A stretch of 64,000 bases of DNA from Massilia sp. BSC265 (GTDB lineage Bacteria; Pseudomonadota; Gammaproteobacteria; Burkholderiales; Burkholderiaceae_D): positions 496,001 to 560,000 of the forward strand of contig NZ_JPXI01000029.1 of the NCBI RefSeq assembly GCF_000740675.1, written 5' to 3'. The first letter of the stretch is position 1; every line of letters starts with the position of its first letter. The notes beneath the pieces were generated by a model. It searched no databases, was not told the origin of the DNA, and worked only from the letters and a program-made list of their open reading frames with translations. The translations under genes were made by a program, and so were the position numbers. Positions 27,622-34,620 of this stretch are shown here, in pieces.

Positions 27622-28881
27622 TCATGCGCCGGTGTCGATGATCCAGTCGGACAGCTTGCCGCTGGCCTGGCGCGGCAGCGCCGGGCCGAACGAATACGCA
27701 GCGGGCCGCTCGGGTGCCGACAGGCGCTCGGCGATCCATGCGCCCAGCTCGGCGCGCAGCCTTGCCGCTTCCTGGCTGCCCTCGAGCGGCACCCCGGCGC
27801 GCGGCACCACGAAGGCCTTCAGGCGCTGGCCCTCGTCCGGGCGCATGGGGCGCACGCTTGCGTCTTCCACCATCGGGTGCATGCGCAGCACGTCGGCCAC
27901 GTAGCCGGGGAAGACATTCATGCCGCCGACCTGCACCGCGCGGTCGATCCGGCCCGCCGGGCGGAAGCTGCCCGGGGCGCTCCAGGCGAGCTTGTCCTGC
28001 AGCGGATAGTCGGCGCGGCTGCCGTCGCTGCGCACGCGCGTCAGCACCGCGCCAGCCTCGGCAGGGCCTGCAACAGGGCTCCAGTAAGGAAACAGCCGGT
28101 AGTCATCGTCGGGGCTGTCGCGCCAGCCGACGCCGGCCGTCTCCGAGCTGCCGTAGACTTGCACCAGGCGCGCCAGGCCGCCGGCCGCGACGGCGCGCGC
28201 CACCTCGTCCGGACAAGGCGCGGTCGAGCTCACCCCAGTGACGCCGTCCGGCAACTCCCCCGCGACGGGTGCGAAAGCCTGCCAGAAATCCGGGTAGGCG
28301 ACGACCAGGTCGCCCGCCTGCGATTGGCGCGCCACGCCGCCGGGCGACATGCCGCGCAGGTCGGCCACGGCATCCGGAGCGAGTCCGAGCGCGCGCGGCA
28401 GCAGCACGGTGAACAGAAAGCCATAAATATGGTGCGAGGGCACCAGGCCCACGATGCGCCGCGTGCCGGCGAACAGGCCGGCCAGCACCTGCACCTCCTG
28501 CTCCAGGTCGGCCAGCGCATGGCTGCAGGTCTTGGGTGCGCCCGAACTGCCGGAAGTGCGGAAGCTGACGATGTCACCTCCACCATCCAGGCCGGCCGCG
28601 ACGGCGTCCACCCAGGCGTCCAGGCGCGGGAATGCAAGCACCCGGTCCTCCCCGATGCAGCCGATGGCCAGCACCTGCTCCATTACCGTGGCCAAGCCGA
28701 GCAGCTCGAGCGAGTCGGCGCCCAGGTCGGCCGCCAGGTCTAGTCCGGGCGGCCAGGGCAAGGGGCGGCGGGCGTGGCCCGGACGCATCAGCGCCAGTTC
28801 GCCGGCCAGGAGGTCGGAGACGACCCGGAATAGTGTGGGGCGGTGGGTCCACCAGGACTGGGGGCTCGTCAAGACAGACAT
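27622..28881 (-). CDS. pcl: p-Coumarate:CoA ligase, photoactive yellow protein activation type
   Basis: 419 residues from the ATG at 28881. It is a compact AMP-forming ligase: SFRTSGSSGAPKTCSH (106-121) is the ATP P-loop, VPSHHIYGFLF follows, VYGSSETAGVGW is the adenylate motif, GRIDRAVQVGGMNVFPGYV the hinge, and RQASGKLS holds the catalytic Lys near the end. In front sits a short carrier-protein-like segment with DLGADSLELL (52-61), a feature I associate with the ligases that activate 4-hydroxycinnamate for PYP. Its divergent neighbour is a PYP gene, which supports the call: it would make p-coumaroyl-CoA, the thioester donor that loads Cys69 of PYP. Without that neighbour, 'acyl-CoA synthetase' would be the limit. 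Confidence 0.85.
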   Translation of the reverse strand: MSVLTSPQSWWTHRPTLFRVVSDLLAGELALMRPGHARRPLPWPPGLDLAADLGADSLELLGLATVMEQVLAIGCIGEDRVLAFPRLDAWVDAVAAGLDGGGDIVSFRTSGSSGAPKTCSHALADLEQEVQVLAGLFAGTRRIVGLVPSHHIYGFLFTVLLPRALGLAPDAVADLRGMSPGGVARQSQAGDLVVAYPDFWQAFAPVAGELPDGVTGVSSTAPCPDEVARAVAAGGLARLVQVYGSSETAGVGWRDSPDDDYRLFPYWSPVAGPAEAGAVLTRVRSDGSRADYPLQDKLAWSAPGSFRPAGRIDRAVQVGGMNVFPGYVADVLRMHPMVEDASVRPMRPDEGQRLKAFVVPRAGVPLEGSQEAARLRAELGAWIAERLSAPERPAAYSFGPALPRQASGKLSDWIIDTGA

Positions 28882-28931
28882 CTCGGGACAATGTACAAAG
28901 AGGAGCTTGATGGTGCCGGGCGGCAGGGCCG

Positions 28932-29035
28932 CTGTCAATCCAGTGCCTGGTTTGTGGCGGGAATTCCGATGGAAATGGAATTCGACAAGGTAAACTGTCA
29001 AAAGTAGGCGACGCACAATTGACAGCAAGGCTGTC
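28932..29035. promoter_or_regulatory. Divergent pcl/pyp control region with repeated CTGTCAA motif
   Basis: TTGACA (29019-29024) is a consensus -35 for pyp, with CAACAT about 18 bases on as a weak -10. CTGTCAA occurs at 28932-28938 and 28995-29001, and its complement TTGACAG at 29019-29025, the last two forming a perfect 7-bp inverted repeat. A second perfect inverted repeat, GACAGC/GCTGTC (29021-29026, 29030-29035), overlaps the -35. Confidence 0.5.
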
Positions 29036-29086
29036 GGCATGCCAACATCAATTTCCTCAAGTCAATCAATTTCCCCGGAGTTAACT

Positions 29087-29473
29087 ATGACCACGCTGTC
29101 GTTCTCGACCGCCGACCTGGCCGCGCAGCTTGACCAGTGCACGCCCGAACAGCTCGACCAGCTCGATTTTGGCGTGATCGCCTTTGACGCCGATACCAGC
29201 GTGCAGCGCTACAACGCCTTCGAATCGCAGGCTGCCGGCTTGTCGCCGCAGCGCGTGATCGGCCAACCGCTGTTCACCAATGTTGCCCCCTGCCTGAACA
29301 ATTTCATGGTGGCCCAGCGCTTCGAAGACGCCATGGCCGAAGGCAGCCCCCTGGACGATACCATCGACTACGTGCTGACCCTGCGCATGCGCCCGGTCAA
29401 GGTGGCCCTGCGCCTGCTGGCCAGTCCGGCAAGCAGCCGGCGCTACGTGCTGGTCCAGCGCCAAGCGCGCTGA
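29087..29473 (+). CDS. pyp: Photoactive yellow protein (blue-light receptor)
   Basis: 128 residues (classical PYP has 125). The residue numbering matches Halorhodospira PYP without gaps to the chromophore site: Tyr42 and Glu46 in RYNAFE, and the chromophore cysteine Cys69 in NVAPC. Gly29, Gly51, Gly59 and Met100 are also kept. Thr50 is Ala and Arg52 is Leu, which in the known protein tune colour and photocycle speed. PYP binds p-coumarate as a thioester, isomerises under blue light and signals through its PAS fold. CGGAG precedes the ATG by 6 bases. The ligase that activates the chromophore is divergent; two cyclic-di-GMP enzymes follow. Confidence 0.92.
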   Translation: MTTLSFSTADLAAQLDQCTPEQLDQLDFGVIAFDADTSVQRYNAFESQAAGLSPQRVIGQPLFTNVAPCLNNFMVAQRFEDAMAEGSPLDDTIDYVLTLRMRPVKVALRLLASPASSRRYVLVQRQAR

Positions 29474-29502
29474 TCCGCACCGCACGCGAAAGTCGAGACC
29501 AG

Positions 29503-30864
29503 GTGAACAGTATCGAAGAGACGTACCAGCAGCTGCGTGCCGAGCACGAGGCGCTGATCCAGTTCCTGTACCTGGCCCCGGTGGGCCTCGTACAGGCCGA
29601 CCTCGACGGCGGGATCGTCATGATGAACCCGATCTCGGCCCAGCTCCTGATGCCGCTCTCGCGCGACGGGGGGCTGGATAACCTGTTCACGGCGCTGGAA
29701 GGCGTGGCGCCCGAACTGCGCCACCTGTGCAGCGATTTCACCAGTGTCGCAGGCAAGATCTGCGACGGCCTGCACGTGCACCTGAACGCCGGCGGCGCCG
29801 CCAGGAAGATCCCGCAGATCCTCGCCATCACCCTGCTCAAGCTCGACGCGCAGCGCATCATGGCGGTGATCGACGACGTTACCCTGCAGGTGCGGCGCGA
29901 GCGCCAGCTGCGCCAGAACGACGCCTGGCTCAACGCCATCCTGACCGGCATTGCCGACTACGCCCTCGTCGGCCTCGATGCCAGGGGCGCGATCACCGAA
30001 TGGAATGCCAGCGTCGGCCGCGTCACCGGCTTCGGCCAGGATGTGGTGGGCCAGCCCTATTCCATTTTCTATCCGCCGGACGCGACGACGCCGGAGCGCC
30101 TGCTCGACCGCCTGCGCGACGCCGAACGCGACGGCTGGAGCCTCGACGAGGGCAAGCGCGTGCGCGCCGACGGCAGCAGCTTCTGGGGCAGCGCCCTGAT
30201 CGCGCCCTTGCCCGAGCGCGATCCGCCCTGCGGCCTCGAAGCGGACGGTCCGGCTTACTGCCTGATCCTGCGCGATATCACCGACAAGCGCGAGGCCAGC
30301 GAACGGCGCCGCCGCGAAGCCTTCGGCGACTACCTCACCGGGCTGGCCAACCGCCGCGCCTTCTTCGAGGCGGCCGAACAGGAACTCACCCGCAGCATGT
30401 CGGTGCCGCGCCCGACCGCCGTGATCGCGCTCGACGCCGACCATTTCAAGGCCATCAACGACCGCTACGGCCATCCGGCCGGCGACGCCGTGCTGCAGCA
30501 CCTGGCGGCGATCCTGGTCGAGACCTTCCGCGAGGTCGACGTGGTCGCGCGCATCGGCGGCGAGGAGTTCGCGGTGCTGCTGCCGTCCACCGACCTGCCG
30601 CGCGCGGCGGTGGTGGCGGAACGCCTGCGTGCCAGCGTGGCCTCGCAAGTCGTCCACTTTGATGGACAGCGTATCCGCTACACTGTCAGCCTCGGGGTCG
30701 CCAGCCTGCTCGATGGCGATGGCGGCATCGACCTGCTGCTCAAGCGTGCCGACCAGGCCCTGTACGCCGCCAAGCGCGCCGGCCGCAACCGCGTCGAGCG
30801 CTGGCGCCCCGAAATGGCGTCCGGCCCCGTCCACCAACCCGAAGGAGATCGCAAGCATGCATGA
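29503..30864 (+). CDS. Diguanylate cyclase with two PAS domains, pyp operon
   Basis: 453 residues, GTG start 29 bases after the pyp stop. First PAS-like domain about 15-130 (EALIQFLYLAPVGLVQ, LMPLSRDGGLDNLF), second PAS about 140-262 (TEWNASVGRVTGFGQDVVG, LRDITDKREASERRR). The GGDEF domain spans about 275-435: Asp311 and Lys316 in ALDADHFKAIND, catalytic GGEEF at 352-356, and an RxxD inhibitory site (REVD, 343-346) exactly five residues before it. It should make cyclic-di-GMP from two GTP and be product-inhibited. No membrane segment. Its place behind pyp suggests that it is an output of the photoreceptor. Confidence 0.92.
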   Translation: MNSIEETYQQLRAEHEALIQFLYLAPVGLVQADLDGGIVMMNPISAQLLMPLSRDGGLDNLFTALEGVAPELRHLCSDFTSVAGKICDGLHVHLNAGGAARKIPQILAITLLKLDAQRIMAVIDDVTLQVRRERQLRQNDAWLNAILTGIADYALVGLDARGAITEWNASVGRVTGFGQDVVGQPYSIFYPPDATTPERLLDRLRDAERDGWSLDEGKRVRADGSSFWGSALIAPLPERDPPCGLEADGPAYCLILRDITDKREASERRRREAFGDYLTGLANRRAFFEAAEQELTRSMSVPRPTAVIALDADHFKAINDRYGHPAGDAVLQHLAAILVETFREVDVVARIGGEEFAVLLPSTDLPRAAVVAERLRASVASQVVHFDGQRIRYTVSLGVASLLDGDGGIDLLLKRADQALYAAKRAGRNRVERWRPEMASGPVHQPEGDRKHA

Positions 30865-32620
30865 CCCGAGCGATGCCTATGAAGCCCTGGTGCAGTTCCT
30901 GTACCGTGCGCCGATTGGGCTGGCCCAGATCGCGCCCGACGGCACCGTCGACATGCTCAACCCGATGGCGTCGAACCTCCTGATGCCGATCGCCCGCGAC
31001 GGCGGCCTGGACAATCTGTATGCCGTGCTGGCGCCGATCGCGCCCCAGTTGCCGCAGCTCGCCGCCGAGTTCCGCGACGCCTCGGGCGTCATCTGCGAAG
31101 GCCTGCGCGCGCCCCTGCCGCCCGAACTCACGGCGCCGGGCAGCCCGCAGGTGCTGGCAATCAGCCTGATGAAGCTCGACGGCGAGCGCCTGATGGCGGT
31201 CGTCACCGACGCCACCCTGGAGGTGCAGCGCGAGCAGGAAACCCTGCTGCGCCGGCTGCGCAATGCCGCCCGTACCGATGCGCTCACGCGCATGCCGAAC
31301 CGCGAAGCGGTGCGCGAGCAGCTGCAGCACCTGGTCGCGCGGCCGCTCGCGGCCGGCGAGTTTGCGGTGCTGTTCATGAACTGCGACCGCTTCCGCCAGA
31401 TCAACGATACCCTCGGCCAGGCCGCCGGCGACGAACTGCTGGTGCAGATCGCCGACCGTATCCGCGGCGCGCTGCGCCCGCCCAGCGACCGCATCGATGC
31501 GCACAGCAGTACCGGCCAGCTGGCCGCGCGGGTGGGCGGCGACGAATTCGTCGTGGTGCTCGACGGGATGCGCGCGCGCGAGGATGCCGAGCGGGTCGCC
31601 GGCCGCATCCTCGATGCGCTGGCGCGCCCTTACCGGGTGCAGGGGCATGAGGTGGTGTGCGGCACCAGCCTCGGCCTGGCCTGGGGAGCCGAATCCAGCC
31701 ACTGCGGCGCGCGCGACGCCGACGAAATCCTGCGCGACGCCGGCATCGCGATGGTCGAGGCCAAGCGCGCCGGCGGGGCCCGCCATCTGGTGTTCGAGGC
31801 ATCCATGCGCGAACGGGCCGCGCGCCGCGCGGGCATCGAAGCCGAGCTGCGCCAGGCCCTGGCCGAAGAACAGCTGTTCGTGGTCTACCAGCCGGTGGTC
31901 GGCCTGCTGCCGGACGGCGGCACCGATTACGCCGCCGGCGTCGAGGCGCTGGTGCGCTGGCGCCATCCGGTGCGCGGCGTCGTGCCGCCGATCGAATTCA
32001 TCACCGTCGCCGAAGAGTGCGGCCTGATCGGCGCGGTGGGCGACTTCGTGCTCGAACGTTCCTGCCGCGACTTCATGGACTGGCGCACTCGCCTGGGCGA
32101 AGCTGCGCCGCGCCTGCTCGCGGTGAACCTGTCGCGCGCCCAGCTCGGGCAGCCGGGCTGGATCGACAGCGTGCGCCGCATCTTGCAGGTCACCGGCATC
32201 GCGCCGGAGCAGCTCCAGCTCGAAGTCACCGAAAGCCTGGCGGCGCAGGACCAGGGCATCCAGCAGCGTCTGCACGAACTGAAGGCGCTCGGCATCCAGC
32301 TGGCGCTGGACGATTTCGGCACGGGCTATTCCTCGCTGTCGAGCCTGCACCTGCTGCCGGTGGACACGGTCAAGATCGACCGCTCCTTCGTGAGCCAGGC
32401 CGACACCAGCCGCCACCACCAGGTGCTGATCGAAGCGACCGTCAAGGTGGCCGAGAGCCTGGGCATGAAGACCGTGGCCGAAGGCATCGAGACCCAGTCC
32501 CAGGCAGACGTCGTACGGGCCCAGTGCTGCGCCAAGGGGCAGGGCTACTTCTACAGCCGCCCGCTGCCGTCCGACGCCCTGCTCGACTGGCTGGCCAGCC
32601 ACGAAGAAGCCACTGCCTGA
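30857..32620 (+). CDS. PAS-GGDEF-EAL protein, likely cyclic-di-GMP phosphodiesterase
   Basis: 587 residues; the ATG at 30857 overlaps the cyclase stop by 8 bases, with AAGGAGA upstream. The N-terminal domain (about 8-125; EALVQFLYRAPIGLAQ, DGGLDNLY) is a clear homologue of the first PAS of the cyclase. The GGDEF domain keeps GGDEF (227-231) but the first metal Asp is Asn175 and the Lys is Arg180, so it is probably not a cyclase and may bind GTP as a regulator. The EAL domain looks complete: EAL 363-365, Asn424, Glu456, Asp485-Asp486, Lys506, Glu542 and Gln562. It would cleave cyclic-di-GMP to pGpG, opposing the cyclase. Confidence 0.92.
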   Translation: MHDPSDAYEALVQFLYRAPIGLAQIAPDGTVDMLNPMASNLLMPIARDGGLDNLYAVLAPIAPQLPQLAAEFRDASGVICEGLRAPLPPELTAPGSPQVLAISLMKLDGERLMAVVTDATLEVQREQETLLRRLRNAARTDALTRMPNREAVREQLQHLVARPLAAGEFAVLFMNCDRFRQINDTLGQAAGDELLVQIADRIRGALRPPSDRIDAHSSTGQLAARVGGDEFVVVLDGMRAREDAERVAGRILDALARPYRVQGHEVVCGTSLGLAWGAESSHCGARDADEILRDAGIAMVEAKRAGGARHLVFEASMRERAARRAGIEAELRQALAEEQLFVVYQPVVGLLPDGGTDYAAGVEALVRWRHPVRGVVPPIEFITVAEECGLIGAVGDFVLERSCRDFMDWRTRLGEAAPRLLAVNLSRAQLGQPGWIDSVRRILQVTGIAPEQLQLEVTESLAAQDQGIQQRLHELKALGIQLALDDFGTGYSSLSSLHLLPVDTVKIDRSFVSQADTSRHHQVLIEATVKVAESLGMKTVAEGIETQSQADVVRAQCCAKGQGYFYSRPLPSDALLDWLASHEEATA

Positions 32621-32646
32621 ACAGTTCGTACGCCTCCTCCTACATG

Positions 32647-33189
32647 AGCTGACGCCGCGCTCCTATTCTGGACACGCGGCTGTCTTCGCATGATGCGCAT
32701 TCCCGAACAAACCAAGGAGAAAGCGATGAAAAAAGCAATCCAGAGCGCACTGCTGGGCGGTGTCATGGCGTTTGCACTGGCGGCCTGCAGCTCGACCGGC
32801 ACCACCACCGATACCGGCACGACCTCCGGCGCGTCCGGCACCACCGGCACCACCGGCAGCAGTGCCACCGGCACCGGCACCGACCCCAGCACCGGCATCG
32901 GCACCGCCACCGGAAACGGTTCGATCAGTCCGGTCACCACACCGCCGGCAGCCGTCAGCTCGCAAATCCCGCCGACCAGCGGCCAATAAGTCCCGGCGCA
33001 GCAGTACCCGAGCCGGCCGGCCCCGCCGGACCGGCTCCCGTTTCCAGTGTGAACACAGTCGACGTCGCCCGCCCATACACTTCAGTATATGTACGCCCGG
33101 TCCTACACTGACTGACGCCTTGTTCCTATTTCACGTGCACCGTGCACCTCGCATGATGATCTGACCCATCCAAACCGAGGAGAATACGA
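32647..33189 (+). repeat. Duplicated upstream region of the two small lipoproteins
   Basis: The stretches about 32636-32725 and 33102-33189 align in the same order: TCCTACA, then TGA and CTGACGCC, then TCCTATT, then CGCATGATG, then CCAA and GAGGAGAA or AAGGAGAA. This suggests duplication of gene plus promoter and shared control. Confidence 0.6.
32726..32989 (+). CDS. Small Thr/Gly/Ser-rich lipoprotein, copy 1
   Basis: 87 residues from the ATG at 32726 (AAGGAGA upstream). Lipoprotein signal: KKAIQSALLGGVMAFALAACSS with the lipobox LAAC, acylated Cys near residue 20. The mature part is nearly all Thr, Gly, Ser and Ala in short repeats (TTSGASGTTGTTGSSATG), with a Pro-rich end. Probably disordered and anchored to a membrane. 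Function unknown. It is a paralogue of the next gene, with a matching upstream region. Confidence 0.75.
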   Translation: MKKAIQSALLGGVMAFALAACSSTGTTTDTGTTSGASGTTGTTGSSATGTGTDPSTGIGTATGNGSISPVTTPPAAVSSQIPPTSGQ

Positions 33190-33534
33190 ATGAACAAGCT
33201 CAACACCGTCCTGCTGGGCAGCATCATGGCCCTGTCCCTGGCAGCGTGCAACACGACCGGCTCGGGCGCCGACACCGATCCCGGCGCCTCCGGTTCCACC
33301 TCGGGCTCGTCGATGAGCTCGGGCAGCATGGGCACGACCGGCCAGGGCAGCTCCAGCGCCTCCGGCAACGTCGGCAGCGGCGCCACCAGCGGCACCTCCG
33401 ACACCGGCACTTCCGGTACTTCCAGCAGCGGCACCACCAGCGGCTCGGGCCAGAGCGGCATGAACACCGGCACCACCAACACCACCAACACCCCGCCGGC
33501 GACCAACTCGTCGACCTCGGGTACCGGCCGCTAA
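33190..33534 (+). CDS. Small Ser/Gly/Thr-rich lipoprotein, copy 2
   Basis: 114 residues. Signal NKLNTVLLGSIMALSLAACNT with lipobox LAAC, Cys20. The rest is low-complexity Ser/Gly/Thr (SGSTSGSSMSSGSMGTTG), ending with TPPATNSSTSGTGR. Same plan as the gene 200 bases upstream but longer. A hairpin follows at 33604. Small surface or periplasmic lipoproteins of this kind are often stress-induced, but nothing here shows that directly. Confidence 0.75.
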   Translation: MNKLNTVLLGSIMALSLAACNTTGSGADTDPGASGSTSGSSMSSGSMGTTGQGSSSASGNVGSGATSGTSDTGTSGTSSSGTTSGSGQSGMNTGTTNTTNTPPATNSSTSGTGR

Positions 33535-33603
33535 GCGGCCTCGCGGACCTGGCGCGCGCTCCCCCTGCGCTGTCCGCGAACTTCCGGCCGGGCAACCGGC
33601 CCT

Positions 33604-33637
33604 GCAGCCCGGCCGCACTGCCGGGCTGCTGCTTTTC
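33604..33637 (+). terminator. Hairpin after the second lipoprotein gene
   Basis: GCAGCCCGGC (33604-33613) pairs perfectly with 33620-33629 over a 6-base loop, followed by TGCTTTTCC. Confidence 0.6.
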
Positions 33638-33800
33638 CGGCAGTCGCGCCCGGTATCGGCCACATCGACTTCCCGGGCCTGGCACCATCCACAAGGTCGT
33701 GACGCTCGTTGAAGCCGGTCGAGCCGGCGCCGGCGTTGTAAATTCGCCACTAGCCTTTGCCTTCGGTCCGCCTTTTTTCGCTGGCTTGCAGGCGGCACGT

Positions 33801-34484
33801 CTAGGCGTACCCGACCCAGCCCCTGAACACGCCCGCCGCGTAGAACATGCTCACTTCCTTGAAGCCTTCTTCGCGCAACAAGGCCTCGTCCTGCTCCGGC
33901 GCCAGCACCGGCAGCACGCGTTCGATCAGCTCGCGCCGGCGCCGTGCTTCCTCCGGCGGCGCACCGGAGGCCACCGCATAGGCCTCGTCGCGCGCCAGCC
34001 ACAGCGCGCGCTCGTCCTCGTCCTGGGCAAAGCTCATGTGGGCCGCCACGAAGGGCGCCCCGCGCCGCAGGCGCTGCCGGATCACGCGCACCGCATGGCG
34101 GCGCTCGCACAGCGGCATGAAATGCATCGTCAGCAGGCAGGCCGCGGCATCGAAGGGCCCCAGCGGTGCGGCATCCACGTAGCCCTCGTGCAGCCTGACC
34201 CGCCCGGCGTGCTCGCCGACGGTGTCCTGGGCCAACTCCAGCATGTCGTGCGAGGGGTCGACGCCGTCGAAGCTCCACCCCGGCTGGGCATCGGCAAAGG
34301 CCTTCAGTTCCAGCCCGCCTCCCGCGCCCAGCACCAGCACCCGCGCATCCGGCGGCGACCGCTCGGCCAGCAGCACCTGCGCCATGCGCTGCAGGTCGCG
34401 GAAACCCGGCACCAGGCGCGGCGGTCCTTCATGGTAATGGGCGACCGCACCCGGGTCGGAAAAATGCCTCATTGCACTTCTCAT
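33801..34484 (-). CDS. Class I SAM-dependent methyltransferase
   Basis: 227 residues. SAM motif I is VLVLGAGGGLELKAF near 49-63, the acidic loop FDGVDPSHDML near 72, and AACLLTMHFMP near 113 is the motif after strand 4. GAGGTG precedes the ATG at 34484. It belongs to the small-molecule methyltransferases loosely called tRNA cmo5U-like or methyltransferase type 12; the substrate is not readable. It is divergent from mfd with a 136-base gap. Confidence 0.82.
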   Translation of the reverse strand: MRSAMRHFSDPGAVAHYHEGPPRLVPGFRDLQRMAQVLLAERSPPDARVLVLGAGGGLELKAFADAQPGWSFDGVDPSHDMLELAQDTVGEHAGRVRLHEGYVDAAPLGPFDAAACLLTMHFMPLCERRHAVRVIRQRLRRGAPFVAAHMSFAQDEDERALWLARDEAYAVASGAPPEEARRRRELIERVLPVLAPEQDEALLREEGFKEVSMFYAAGVFRGWVGYA

Positions 34485-34579
34485 GCTTCACCTCGTTCAC
34501 GTTGGCGGCACCGAGGCCGGGGCCGCGACGCCAGGGCGTCCTGCCCTGCGCCACCCCTACGCGGGCCAGACCATTCGTC

Positions 34580-34585
34580 TATAAT
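34580..34585 (+). promoter_or_regulatory. -10 box upstream of mfd
   Basis: A perfect TATAAT lies 35 bases before the mfd ATG; the -35 is poor. Confidence 0.45.
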
Positions 34586-34620
34586 GGCCAGTCACTGTTG
34601 CGAACGTCACTGCGCGCTCA

